A DNA stretch of 64,000 nt from Hydrogenophaga sp. (GTDB taxonomy: Bacteria > Pseudomonadota > Gammaproteobacteria > Burkholderiales > Burkholderiaceae_C): assembly GCA_030653975.1 (NCBI GenBank), contig JAURYH010000044.1, forward strand, positions 1-64,000, in the 5' to 3' direction. Made by a program: the position numbers and the translations under genes. The notes beneath the pieces were generated by a model. The model did no database searches, was not told the origin of the DNA, and saw nothing but the letters and a program-made list of their open reading frames with translations. Below are positions 17,190-25,150 of this stretch, in pieces (position 1 is the first letter of the stretch; every line of letters begins with the position of its first letter).

Positions 17190-17960
17190 CTATTGCGCTA
17201 CCCAGCCGCCATCCATGTTCCAGGCCACGCCGCGCACATTGCTGCCGGCGGGCGAACAGAAAAAGACGGCGAGTTCACCCAGTTCCTCCGGTGTGGTGAA
17301 CTGCATCGAAGGCTCTTTCTCGCCCAGCAAGGCGTTCTTCGCTTCCTCATTGGAAATGCCGAGTGCAGCCGCCTTGGCGTCCACCTGTTTCTGCACCAAT
17401 GGCGTGAGCACCCAACCCGGGCAGATCGCGTTGCAGGTCACGCCGGAAGCCGCGTTTTCCAGGGCCGTCACCTTGGTGAGGCCGACCACGCCGTGCTTGG
17501 CCGCCACATAGGCCGACTTTTCGGCCGAGCCCACCAGCCCGTGCACCGACGCTACGTTGATGATGCGGCCCCAGTTGGCCGCGCGCATGGCCGGGATCGC
17601 GAGGCGCGAGGCGTGGAAGGCACTGGTAAGGTTGATTGCGATGATCGCATCCCACTTCTCGACGGGGAAGTCTTCAATGCGTGCCACGTGCTGGATGCCG
17701 GCGTTGTTGACCAGGATGTCCACGCGCCCGAACCGTTCTGCGGCGAACTTCATCATGTCTTCAATCTCGGCGGGCTTGCTCATGTCGGCACCGTGGTAAG
17801 CGACCTGGACCCCCAAAGCTGCGATCTCGGCTTTCGGGCCTTCGACATCGCCGAAACCGTTGAGCACGATGTTGGCACCCTGGCGCGCGAGCGCTTTGGC
17901 GATACCCAGGCCGATGCCGCTGGTGGAACCGGTGACAAGGGCAGTTTTGTTGGCAAGCAT
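17190..17960 (-). CDS. bdhA: 3-hydroxybutyrate dehydrogenase (SDR family)
   Basis: 256 residues. Rossmann glycine motif TGSTSGIGLGIA, NNAG at about 87-90, catalytic Ser in VASVHGLVGS and Tyr-Lys in AYVAAKHGVVG. The NAICPGWVLTPLVQKQ segment and the ending NMDGGWVAQ match bacterial D-3-hydroxybutyrate dehydrogenases. It interconverts 3-hydroxybutyrate and acetoacetate with NAD, linking polyhydroxybutyrate turnover to central metabolism. Confidence 0.93.
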   Translation of the reverse strand: MLANKTALVTGSTSGIGLGIAKALARQGANIVLNGFGDVEGPKAEIAALGVQVAYHGADMSKPAEIEDMMKFAAERFGRVDILVNNAGIQHVARIEDFPVEKWDAIIAINLTSAFHASRLAIPAMRAANWGRIINVASVHGLVGSAEKSAYVAAKHGVVGLTKVTALENAASGVTCNAICPGWVLTPLVQKQVDAKAAALGISNEEAKNALLGEKEPSMQFTTPEELGELAVFFCSPAGSNVRGVAWNMDGGWVAQ

Positions 17961-18039
17961 GGGTAAGCTCCTGTTCCATTACGATAGGTTGAAAAACACT
18001 GGATTCATTATCACGGAGACACAGGGAAGGGCCCGGTTC

Positions 18040-18963
18040 ATGCAGTCACCACAGCTTCGATTTCTGCCCGTCAGCGGGCCTGCTCCCCGCGACGGTGGGG
18101 TGCGCCGCATGGCCTACTGGGACTGGACTTCCGACCCGGTGGCGCAGGGGCACCACGTTGTCATCTGTGTGCACGGGCTGTCGCGCCAGGGGCGTGATTT
18201 TGATGTGCTGGCGCAGGCGCTGACGCCGCGTTCGCGCGTGCTGGCGGTTGATGTGGCCGGACGCGGTCACAGCGACTGGCTGGCCGACCCCATGGCGTAT
18301 CAGGTGGGCAACTACGTGGCCGATCTGGCCGCTCTGGTGCTGCAGGTGCGGGCGGAAACCCCTGATGTGGTGATCGACTGGGTGGGCACCAGCATGGGCG
18401 GTCTCATTGGCATGGCGATTGCGGCCCAGCCCGCGCTGGCACCGCGCCGCCTGGTGCTCAACGATGTCGGTCCGGTGATTGAGTGGGCGGCCCTGCAGCG
18501 CATCGGCCGCTATCTGGGCCTGAACCCGTCGTTCGCCAGCGAGCAGGATGCCGTGGCCTACCTGGCCTCCATTTCCACCGGGTTTGGTCCCCATTCGCCT
18601 GCGCAGTGGCTGGCATTTTCGCGGCCCATGCTGCGCGAGCGCGACGGGCGCTGGTGGCTGCATTACGACCCGGCCATCGCGCAGCCCTACAAGGCGATGA
18701 CCACCGGTCTGGACGAGGCAGCCTCGAGGCAGCTCGTGCAAGACGGCGAGCGCACGCTCTGGGGCCTGTACGACGCCATCGTTGCGCCCACCCTGTTGCT
18801 GCGCGGTGCCGACTCCGATCTGCTGACCCGTGCCACCGCATCCGACATGGGCCAGAGGGGCCCTCGAGCGCGTTGTGTTGAATTCGCGGGCGTCGGACAC
18901 GCGCCGACCCTGTTGGCCGCCGATCAGGTTGCCGTGGTGCAGGAATTTTTATGGGCGGTGTGA
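18040..18963 (+). CDS. Alpha/beta-fold hydrolase
   Basis: 307 residues. Oxyanion strand VVICVHGLSRQGRDFD, nucleophile elbow GTSMGGLIGM (Ser), acid residue in LLLRGADSDLL and the catalytic His in FAGVGHAPTL. The substrate is unknown; esterase and peptidase-like members share this layout. The ATG at 18040 was chosen over an upstream frame extension that overlaps the bdhA start. relA follows 19 bases after its stop. Confidence 0.85.
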   Translation: MQSPQLRFLPVSGPAPRDGGVRRMAYWDWTSDPVAQGHHVVICVHGLSRQGRDFDVLAQALTPRSRVLAVDVAGRGHSDWLADPMAYQVGNYVADLAALVLQVRAETPDVVIDWVGTSMGGLIGMAIAAQPALAPRRLVLNDVGPVIEWAALQRIGRYLGLNPSFASEQDAVAYLASISTGFGPHSPAQWLAFSRPMLRERDGRWWLHYDPAIAQPYKAMTTGLDEAASRQLVQDGERTLWGLYDAIVAPTLLLRGADSDLLTRATASDMGQRGPRARCVEFAGVGHAPTLLAADQVAVVQEFLWAV

Positions 18964-18982
18964 GCCGTTCCTTTGGGTTGAC

Positions 18983-21310
18983 ATGAAACGTTCTCCTGCT
19001 ACTGAGCTGTCCGAGGGGTCTTTGTCACCGACCGCAGTGACCCAACCGGGCATGGGTGTTTCATCGGCCATCGTCGCCGCCACCTCCGACAGCCTGCCCC
19101 ACCAGGCGCAGGCACTGGCGCGCGCACGCGCTTTCGCCGAACCGCTGCTGGCCTGTGAAGAGCTTGATACCGGCGAGAACATCCTGGCCCATGCCGATGC
19201 TGTGGCCGCCATCCTGAGGGACATTGGCGGGTCCGAAGCCATGCAGGCTGCCGCCTACCTGGTGTACACGTGTCCGTACCTCAACCGTCCGCAGGAGGTG
19301 ATTGCCAAGGCCTTTGGTGACAACTTTGCCGCCCTGGCCATGGAGACCACCAAGCTGGTGCAACTGCAGCATCAGGCGCGCATCAAATCGGCCGAGGTGC
19401 AGGCCAAGAAGGTTGAGGAGCGCCAGGCCGCGCAGGATCAGGCCTTGCCCGTCGTTTCGGCGGGCAAGGCGCCCGTCTCGGAGCTGGCGGCGAGTCAGAC
19501 CGAAAACGTGCGCAAGATGCTGCTGGCCTTTTCGCGTGATCTGCGCGTGGTGATGCTGCGTCTGGCTTCCCGGCTGCAGACCCTGCGTTTTTTCGCGGCC
19601 CGTAAAGGCGACCCGGGTGAGGCGCTGGCCAGTGAGTCGCTGCATGTGTTTGCGCCGCTGGCCAATCGGCTGGGCATCTGGCAGATCAAGTGGGAAATGG
19701 AAGACCTGGCCTTCCGCTTCCTGGAACCGCACACCTACAAGCAGGTCGCGCGCCTGCTGGACGAGAAGCGCGCCGAGCGGGAAGCGCATATCGAACAGGT
19801 CCGTCAACAGCTCGAACAGGACCTTCAGCGCCAGGGCATAAAAGCTTCGGTGCAGGGCCGGCCCAAGCACATCTACAGCATCGTCAAGAAGATGCGCGGC
19901 AAGGCGCTCGATTTTGACCAGGTGTTCGATATCCGCGCCTTGCGCGTGGTGGTGCCGCAGACCGATGACTGCTATGGCGTGCTGGCGCTTGTGCACGCCC
20001 AGTTCAGGCCGGTTGCCGAAGAATTTGATGACTACATTGCGAAGCCGAAACCCAATGGCTACCAGTCGCTGCACACCGTGGTGCGCGACGAGCAGGGCAG
20101 GGCGTTTGAAATCCAGATCCGTTCCCAGGCCATGCACGACCATGCCGAGCACGGTGTGGCCGCGCACTGGGCCTACAAGGAAGCGGGCGCGAAAGGGTAT
20201 GCGGGCGTTTCGGCGAGTTCGGAATACGACGCCAAGATCGCCGTGCTGCGCCAGCTGCTGGCCTGGGAACGCGACCTCAGCGGCAGTGCCAAGGGTCTGT
20301 TTGACGACCGCATCTATGTGCTGACGCCCGATGCCGCGATCGTGGAGCTGCCCCAGGGTGCCACCGCCGTGGACTTCGCCTACACCGTTCACACCAACCT
20401 GGGTCACCGTTGCAGGGGCGCCCGGGTGGATGGGGCCATGGTCACGCTCAACACACCTTTGCAAAACGGGCAGACGGTGGAGATCACGGCAGCCAAGGAG
20501 GGTGGGCCATCCAGGGACTGGCTCAATGCCGATCTGGGCTACCTGGTCAGTCACCGGGCCAAGAGCAAGGTGCGTGCTTGGTTCAACGCCCTGGCCATGG
20601 AGGAAACCATCGCCAGAGGGCGCGACGCGGTTGAAAAGCTGCTGCAGCGCGAGGGCCGCACGGCGCTCAGGTTCGACGACCTCGCCACGGCCATGGGGCT
20701 GACGTCGGCACAGGCGCTGTTTGAGCAGGTCGGCAAGGACGAACTCTCGTTGCGGGCCATCGAGACCCATCTTCGGCCCGCCGAGCCGACCGAACCGGCT
20801 GAAGAACTTGCATGGCTGAAAAAGCCGCGCAAGCGCGCCAGCCCCTCTTCCGGCGGTGTGCTGGTGGTGGGGGTCGATTCCCTCATGACGCAACTCGCGA
20901 AATGCTGCAAGCCTGCCCCGCCGGACGACATCCGCGGGTTCGTGACGCGAGGCAAGGGCGTGAGCATTCACCGCAGCGACTGCAGTGACTTCGCCCACCT
21001 TCAGCGCAAGAGCCCGGACCGTGTCATTGAGGTGCAGTGGGGCGGGCCGGCGGGCGGAGGGCGCGATGGTTCGGCCGAGGTGTACCCGGTGGACGTGGCG
21101 GTCGAGGCGCAGGACCGGCAGGGCTTGCTGCGCGACATTTCCGAGGTGTTTGCCCGCGAAAAAATGAACGTGATCGGCGTGCAGACCCAGTCGGTCAAAG
21201 GCATCGCGTGGATGACGTTCACCATCGAGGTGGTCGACTCGCGTCAGGTGAACCGAGCGATGGCGGTGGTGGGTGATGTGGCTGGTGTTCGCGTGGTGCG
21301 CCGCAAATGA
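18983..21310 (+). CDS. relA: (p)ppGpp synthetase RelA
   Basis: 775 residues. The HD hydrolase domain is degenerate: the usual HD pair is replaced (AAAYLVYTCPYLN), as in RelA proteins that only synthesise. The synthetase domain has RPKHIYSIVKKM, FDIRALRVVV and KPKPNGYQSLHTVV. TGS (VDFAYTVHTNLGH), zinc-finger region (AKCCKPAPPDDIRGF) and ACT domains follow. RelA makes pppGpp on stalled ribosomes during amino acid starvation. The ATG at 18983 gives the family's N-terminus. Confidence 0.94.
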   Translation: MKRSPATELSEGSLSPTAVTQPGMGVSSAIVAATSDSLPHQAQALARARAFAEPLLACEELDTGENILAHADAVAAILRDIGGSEAMQAAAYLVYTCPYLNRPQEVIAKAFGDNFAALAMETTKLVQLQHQARIKSAEVQAKKVEERQAAQDQALPVVSAGKAPVSELAASQTENVRKMLLAFSRDLRVVMLRLASRLQTLRFFAARKGDPGEALASESLHVFAPLANRLGIWQIKWEMEDLAFRFLEPHTYKQVARLLDEKRAEREAHIEQVRQQLEQDLQRQGIKASVQGRPKHIYSIVKKMRGKALDFDQVFDIRALRVVVPQTDDCYGVLALVHAQFRPVAEEFDDYIAKPKPNGYQSLHTVVRDEQGRAFEIQIRSQAMHDHAEHGVAAHWAYKEAGAKGYAGVSASSEYDAKIAVLRQLLAWERDLSGSAKGLFDDRIYVLTPDAAIVELPQGATAVDFAYTVHTNLGHRCRGARVDGAMVTLNTPLQNGQTVEITAAKEGGPSRDWLNADLGYLVSHRAKSKVRAWFNALAMEETIARGRDAVEKLLQREGRTALRFDDLATAMGLTSAQALFEQVGKDELSLRAIETHLRPAEPTEPAEELAWLKKPRKRASPSSGGVLVVGVDSLMTQLAKCCKPAPPDDIRGFVTRGKGVSIHRSDCSDFAHLQRKSPDRVIEVQWGGPAGGGRDGSAEVYPVDVAVEAQDRQGLLRDISEVFAREKMNVIGVQTQSVKGIAWMTFTIEVVDSRQVNRAMAVVGDVAGVRVVRRK

Positions 21311-21343
21311 TGCGATTCGGCGAAAAGCCGCTTGGAAAGCTGT

Positions 21344-21349
21344 TATACT
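21344..21349 (+). promoter_or_regulatory. Probable -10 element of tRNA-Val
   Basis: TATACT lies 22 bases before the tRNA 5' end, the right place for a stable-RNA promoter. No convincing -35 was found at 17 bases. Confidence 0.5.
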
Positions 21350-21370
21350 GCGAGGCTTCGGACAGTTTGT

Positions 21371-21447
21371 AGGCGCGTAGCTCAGCTGGTTAGAGCACCA
21401 CCTTGACATGGTGGGGGTCGTTGGTTCGAGTCCAATCGCGCCTACCA
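21371..21447 (+). tRNA. tRNA-Val (GAC anticodon)
   Basis: 77 nt with a complete cloverleaf: acceptor AGGCGCG pairs with CGCGCCT, D-arm GCTCAGCTGGTTAGAGC, anticodon stem CCACC/GGTGG around a loop with GAC, T-loop TTCGAGT, and an encoded CCA end. It is intact and marks the left prophage junction. Confidence 0.97.
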
Positions 21448-21520
21448 ATTCTCCCTCTGGAGAATTGAGAAATCAAACTCCCAGGGACATTCCAGGGGGA
21501 TTGATCGGTAAACATGCACC
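21424..21520. other. Candidate attL region
   Basis: The 3' half of tRNA-Val (T-arm to CCA) is the probable core. Immediately beyond are a GGAGAATT/AATTCTCC hairpin (about 21448-21467) and two near-identical direct units, TCCCAGGGACAT and TTCCAGGGGGAT (about 21479-21503), that could be integrase arm sites. The right copy of the core would be needed to prove the boundary. Confidence 0.55.
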
Positions 21521-21559
21521 GGTCAAAAAAGTTGGCCTGGTGCTGTTTTGCAACAGCCA

Positions 21560-22096
21560 TCAGGCCTGCTCGACGGGGCTGAAAACCACGCGGAACCCAT
21601 CGATCTGACCGATCTCGCTCTCCAGGCATGCAGCGCGAAGCGCCTCGTTCGTGTGCAGCCCTTCTGGCCAGACGTCGTACCGCGCCTTTGAGCGCTCGAA
21701 CAGCCAGCGCTGTTTGGCGCTCCTGAACTCTGCGCGTATCCGCGCCACCTTTCTCGGCGCTCGGTGCAGTCTCAGCCCATATGGCTTAGTCCGATCCCTT
21801 GAATCCATGCCGCCATCGCTCGCGATGTCGGTGTAGCCGGCGCTTCCATGGTTCGGCTTTATCAAGTACATCGATTGCGTCCGTGCCATGTGCTCGAGGT
21901 ATGACTCCCGCGTATTAGACAGTGCGACCAGTGCGTGGTAGGCCAGAAACGTGTAGCGATCCTCGCCAGAGAGACCTGCTACATCAGCTGCCGTCATGGC
22001 GTTGTGCACGATGGCATCCTGCCGACGTAGTCTCGCCATCTCGGCGCGCATTTCGGAGGGCGTGTCTGCTTTTCTTGGGTGCTCAAAATCGCTCAT
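21560..22096 (-). CDS. Phage protein of unknown function, 178 aa
   Basis: Last gene of the leftward integrase operon, next to attL. Charged, soluble, with an Arg-rich segment (LHRAPRKVARIRAEFRSAKQ). No domain recognised. Its start (ATG at 22096) is preceded by the conserved leader hairpin GGGCTGCGGCCC and AGAGG (see repeats), so start and ribosome site are well supported. Confidence 0.65.
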   Translation of the reverse strand: MSDFEHPRKADTPSEMRAEMARLRRQDAIVHNAMTAADVAGLSGEDRYTFLAYHALVALSNTRESYLEHMARTQSMYLIKPNHGSAGYTDIASDGGMDSRDRTKPYGLRLHRAPRKVARIRAEFRSAKQRWLFERSKARYDVWPEGLHTNEALRAACLESEIGQIDGFRVVFSPVEQA

Positions 22097-22102
22097 GTTT
22101 TT

Positions 22103-22224
22103 CCTCTGGGCCGCAGCCCATCTCCGTGTTGTCGTGTTTGTTTCCGGCAGGCCTTTTGAATCAATGGCTTGCCGTCGATTTCACCTTGTTATACGACGGT
22201 TGCGTCGCCTAATTCGTGTTGGGC
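22103..22224 (-). repeat. Cassette-boundary element 1 with start-associated leader
   Basis: On the minus strand: GCCCAAC then ACGA and ATTAGGC (22224-22207), a small CGAC/GTCG hairpin, TATAACAAGG, a larger GGCAAGCC...GGCCTGCC hairpin, and the leader TGGGCTGCGGCCCAGAGG just before the ATG at 22096. The middle section is a diverged copy of the element at 35678-35784. The stop codon of the upstream gene (22224-22226) abuts the 7-mer. Confidence 0.6.
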
Positions 22225-22520
22225 TACATACCACCATCTCGACCGTCCATCAGAAACCCGGTGCGCTCGCGCCAAGCGGCGAAACGCTGGCGAAGCGTGC
22301 GCGGCTCTTGCTGCTCCGGCCGTTGCGGTGTTGCGGCTTTCAATTCGCGTTCTGCCTTCACGCGGCGAACGCGCTCTGCAACAGCGGCGTCTTGCCAAGT
22401 CGCGTAGCCCTGCGGTCCCGCCACAGCAGCGCGCAGCGTGTGAATCTCAGCCCACAGGCGTGCCGGGTCTTCTTCGCTGTCCAGCAGTTGGTCAGTCGGT
22501 GCGGCGGTGGTGTTGCTCAT
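22224..22520 (-). CDS. Phage protein of unknown function, 98 aa
   Basis: Alpha-helical and charged (AVAERVRRVKAERELKAA), probably a short coiled coil. It overlaps the previous gene by four bases (start 22520). It ends directly against the GCCCAAC boundary 7-mer. No family recognised. Confidence 0.6.
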   Translation of the reverse strand: MSNTTAAPTDQLLDSEEDPARLWAEIHTLRAAVAGPQGYATWQDAAVAERVRRVKAERELKAATPQRPEQQEPRTLRQRFAAWRERTGFLMDGRDGGM

Positions 22521-22843
22521 GGTGCGTCCTTCTGAGTCTCCCGGCTCGTCTCGTCGCCGGTGTTTGGCTGCTTGCGATCAATCGACTCGACCGCAGCAAC
22601 AGCAAGGGCCGCTATCTCGATCAATATGCTCCGAGGTGTTTCTCCACGATATGCAAGTTTGGTAGTGCCGTTGGCCTCCGGGTTGACGTGCATGAAGACC
22701 CTGATCCGGTCAGCTCGCAGATCGATGAACTCGGCGAATTCTTTCGTCTTGTGCCTGTCATCATGGGCAGGACCACCCCATTTGGCATCTTGACGGCCGC
22801 GCTCTTTTGCGACCTCAAAAAGTACAGATTGCATGTTCATCAT
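22517..22843 (-). CDS. Phage protein of unknown function, 108 aa
   Basis: Begins MMNMQSVLFEVAKERGRQDA and contains KWGGPAHDDRH, a segment shared by several phage and prophage proteins of unknown role. Its C-terminus (KQPNTGDE) is encoded by a boundary motif (CAGCCAAACACCGG). The start at 22843 follows the conserved leader hairpin and GGAGAGG. Confidence 0.65.
   Translation of the reverse strand: MMNMQSVLFEVAKERGRQDAKWGGPAHDDRHKTKEFAEFIDLRADRIRVFMHVNPEANGTTKLAYRGETPRSILIEIAALAVAAVESIDRKQPNTGDETSRETQKDAP
22555..22570 (-). repeat. Cassette-boundary motif (short form)
   Basis: CAGCCAAACACCGG on the minus strand inside the 3' end of the 22517-22843 gene, encoding its QPNTG tail. It is one of the recurring GCCCAACACCG-type motifs; no inverted partner 7-mer is present here. 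Confidence 0.45.
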
Positions 22844-23091
22844 GTTCCTCTCCGGGCCTTAGCCCAATCGGTGTTGGGCTGCTCGCCCGCATCTTCCATC
22901 GCGCGGTTGATTCTGCGCAGTTGCTTGTCAAGCTCGGGGTGTTCTTCTCGCACGGACTGAGAGCAACCCTCCCATGCATCCAAAAGGGGCCCGACCAGCG
23001 GCATAACTGCCTCGGCCTGAGCGGCGCGCAGACGGTCGCGCTCCGGTGCAGGTCGCCCAACTCTGCAATCCATCGAATTCGCTTCGCTCAT
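22840..23091 (-). CDS. Phage protein of unknown function, 83 aa
   Basis: Helical, with AWEGCSQSVREEHPELDKQL. It starts at 23091 behind GGAG, overlaps the next gene by four bases, and ends EQPNTDWAKARRGT, encoded by a full boundary motif plus leader. Family unknown. Confidence 0.6.
   Translation of the reverse strand: MSEANSMDCRVGRPAPERDRLRAAQAEAVMPLVGPLLDAWEGCSQSVREEHPELDKQLRRINRAMEDAGEQPNTDWAKARRGT
22847..22879 (-). repeat. Cassette-boundary element 2 with leader hairpin
   Basis: Minus strand: GCCCAACACCGATTGGGC, a 6-bp inverted repeat, followed at once by TAAGGCCCGGAGAGG and the ATG of the next gene. The same leader precedes the genes starting at 22096 and 36991. Confidence 0.65.
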
Positions 23092-23092
23092 C

Positions 23093-23115
23093 GCTAATCT
23101 CCGGTGTTTGGCTAT
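23093..23115 (-). repeat. Cassette-boundary motif (short form)
   Basis: GCCAAACACCGGAGATTAGC on the minus strand lies in the gap between two small genes and supplies the GGAG ribosome site for the gene starting at 23091. It resembles the other boundary motifs without the central hairpin. Confidence 0.45.
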
Positions 23116-23354
23116 CAGTACTCCACTGATTCCCACTGTTCTGGCGTTGGGGTTTCCTTCTGCCGCCAGATGGCCCAGCCGCCCAGGTTGTCTGGTCGCG
23201 GGTCTGCGTGCTTATATCCGGGATAGCACTGGCCGCAATCGCTGCCGCACGGCACGAGATCATCAATCTCGCATCCGCACTCCGCTCCATCCGCCACCAA
23301 GCCCCCGAATCCGTGTTCTGTGAGGTGGGTCTTCACAATCTCAATTACTCGCAT
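23115..23354 (-). CDS. Small cysteine-rich phage protein, 79 aa
   Basis: Contains CGCEIDDLVPCGSDCGQC, four or more cysteines that could form a zinc site. Its start overlaps the integrase 3' end by 10 bases. It ends with a tryptophan-rich region (GGWAIWRQKE). No family recognised. Confidence 0.6.
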   Translation of the reverse strand: MRVIEIVKTHLTEHGFGGLVADGAECGCEIDDLVPCGSDCGQCYPGYKHADPRPDNLGGWAIWRQKETPTPEQWESVEY

Positions 23355-24505
23355 GGTGCTTCCTTTATGCTAGTTGTGCGCGGCTGATTTTTGGTGTTCT
23401 GGGCCGCCTCGATCTTCGCCAGCTCGCGGCCGCGGTCGGCGCCATCGATCCAGCGGCTGTAGATCTTGAACAGCATCTGGGTGTTCTTGTGGCCCATCTG
23501 CCGCGCGACGTAGCCCGGGTTGGCGCCGCCCATGAGCGCCGTCGTGGCGTAGGTGTGCCGGCACTGGTAGGCGCGCCGCTCGCGGATGCCAAGGGCTTGC
23601 AGGGTGGGCTTCCAGTAGTGGTCGCGCTGGCTGCGTTCGTCGTGCCATGGGCGCCTGGTCACCGGGTTGGTGAACACGTAGCCGTCCACCGCGTGCGGCA
23701 GCGCCAGGGCCCAGGCGCGCGCGGCCGGCGTGGTGAGGTCGACGTCACGCACCTGGTAGGTCTTGAGCGGTCCCACCTCGCCGCCCGACCGGGCGCGCTC
23801 GACGTGCGCCAGCTTGGGTTCGATCAGATCCTCCACTCGCAGCGCGATGATCTCCTCGGGTCGCATGCCGGTCGAGAGCGCGAACAGGAAGTAGGCGTAG
23901 ACACGTGTGTCGTATCGCTCCTGCATGTGGTCCAGGATGCGCTGGGTCTCGGCCTGGTCCAATGGATCCGGCGCTGGCGCCTGGTTCTTGCTGTTCTCGA
24001 TCCCGGCCATCGGGTCGTCCATGCCCTTGAGCTCACGGCCGGCGAGCTTGAACACGCCACGCAGGCAGATCAGGTAGTTGTTCAGCAGCTTGGCCGAGGC
24101 CCAGGGGTGCGAGCCCACCTTGCCTGCCACCACGCCGTGCGTGAGCTTGGCCATGGGCATGCTGGCGCCCAGCAGGGTCTTCCAGACCTCGATGGCGTTG
24201 CGGTACTGGTTGCGCGTCTTCAGAGCCAGGCGGCCTTTGCTCTTGAGCCACAGGTCGGCCATGTCGCCGAAGAGCTGGTTGTTCACCGTCTTCGGCGCGC
24301 GAGGCGAGTCCGGGAAGTGCGCGCTGTAGTCGAACACTCCGGCCACGATCTCGTTGTTGATAGTGGCCACCAGGCGCGCCGCGTACTTGCGGTTGGCCTC
24401 GGTGGGTTTGATTTTCAGGGTCTCGCGGCAGTATGTGCCGCCGTGCGTGAAGCCGATGCGGATCGACTTCTCGCGCAACTCAACCCCGTCGCCGGTCCTG
24501 GACAT
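23345..24505 (-). CDS. int: Tyrosine-recombinase integrase
   Basis: 386 residues. N-terminal arm-binding region, a core-binding SAM-like domain (about 75-165), and the catalytic domain. Catalytic residues: Arg215 (STGMRPEEI), Lys248 region, Arg316 in YQCRHTYAT (first His replaced by Tyr, common in this subfamily), His339 (RQMGHK) and nucleophile Tyr349 (FKIYSRW). It should integrate and excise the prophage at the tRNA-Val 3' end. It lies about 1.9 kb from the junction, with five small genes between. Confidence 0.95.
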   Translation of the reverse strand: MSRTGDGVELREKSIRIGFTHGGTYCRETLKIKPTEANRKYAARLVATINNEIVAGVFDYSAHFPDSPRAPKTVNNQLFGDMADLWLKSKGRLALKTRNQYRNAIEVWKTLLGASMPMAKLTHGVVAGKVGSHPWASAKLLNNYLICLRGVFKLAGRELKGMDDPMAGIENSKNQAPAPDPLDQAETQRILDHMQERYDTRVYAYFLFALSTGMRPEEIIALRVEDLIEPKLAHVERARSGGEVGPLKTYQVRDVDLTTPAARAWALALPHAVDGYVFTNPVTRRPWHDERSQRDHYWKPTLQALGIRERRAYQCRHTYATTALMGGANPGYVARQMGHKNTQMLFKIYSRWIDGADRGRELAKIEAAQNTKNQPRTTSIKEAPCE

Positions 24506-24710
24506 GGGCCTTCTCCCCTCGGACCAACCCCTGAAAGGCTGGCATGTTGATGTAGATGTTGCCGTCGTGGCGGTGGTAGTGGATGCCTTCGGCCAAGACG
24601 CCGCGCGCGATCTTGCGCTCCAGCGCCTTTGGCGTGTGGCCGGTCATGGCCGCGGCGAGCCGGATCAGCACCGTCTCGGACGGCTGCACGATGATGTCTG
24701 TCATGGTCAT
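24480..24710 (-). CDS. Excisionase-like protein
   Basis: 76 residues, overlapping the integrase start by 26 bases on the same strand, the usual xis-int arrangement. The sequence TGHTPKALERKIARGVLAEG followed by YHRHDGNIYINM looks like the winged helix of small excisionases that use an alternative residue binding mode. It would bend attachment-site DNA to favour excision. Confidence 0.7.
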   Translation of the reverse strand: MTMTDIIVQPSETVLIRLAAAMTGHTPKALERKIARGVLAEGIHYHRHDGNIYINMPAFQGLVRGEKAHVQDRRRG

Positions 24711-24712
24711 CC

Positions 24713-25147
24713 TCAGAACGTCAGCGTGTCCACGCCGTTGCCGCAGCCGGTATCGAACAGGCAGGCTATCTCGACCGCCTCCTGCGCGCTCTTGCCCAAG
24801 TGCATGGCGGCCATGGCGTAGTCGCGTCCGGATCCGATGGCGATGGTCTGCCCATGATCGAATCGCACCGGGAAAGGCGTGTTTTCGAACTTGAGGATTT
24901 CACCATCAGGCGTGATCGCCAGCAGGCCAGCCCAGTTCTCGTTGTCGCGCTGTGAGGGTGGAAAGTCTGCTGGCTTTGCACCTCTCTTGAACCAGTCCAA
25001 CATCTCCTCGCCGTGCGGCGTGGAGCCTGCGTAGGCCGTCAGGCAGCCCTGGATGCGATGCACCTTGGTGACGGAGCGGCGCAGGCCGCCAACGTCAGCC
25101 ATCTTGTCGGCGGCCAACGTGTGACCGTCCCAGCAGATCACCGTCAT
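24713..25147 (-). CDS. Phage Ntn-hydrolase (HslV/proteasome-like) protein
   Basis: 144 residues beginning MTVICWDGHTLAADKMA, the pattern of HslV/20S subunits in which Thr2 would become the N-terminal nucleophile after Met removal. Later segments (LLAITPDGEILKFE, AIGSGRDYAMAAMHLG) fit the beta sandwich and GSG loop of that fold. It is shorter than HslV (about 175 aa) and no HslU partner is present. The role is unknown: a protease, or a non-proteolytic relic. Confidence 0.65.
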   Translation of the reverse strand: MTVICWDGHTLAADKMADVGGLRRSVTKVHRIQGCLTAYAGSTPHGEEMLDWFKRGAKPADFPPSQRDNENWAGLLAITPDGEILKFENTPFPVRFDHGQTIAIGSGRDYAMAAMHLGKSAQEAVEIACLFDTGCGNGVDTLTF

Positions 25148-25150
25148 GCG

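Noticed and set aside
19061-21448. 795-aa minus-strand open frame
   Set aside because: Antisense to relA, composition typical of a mirrored frame.
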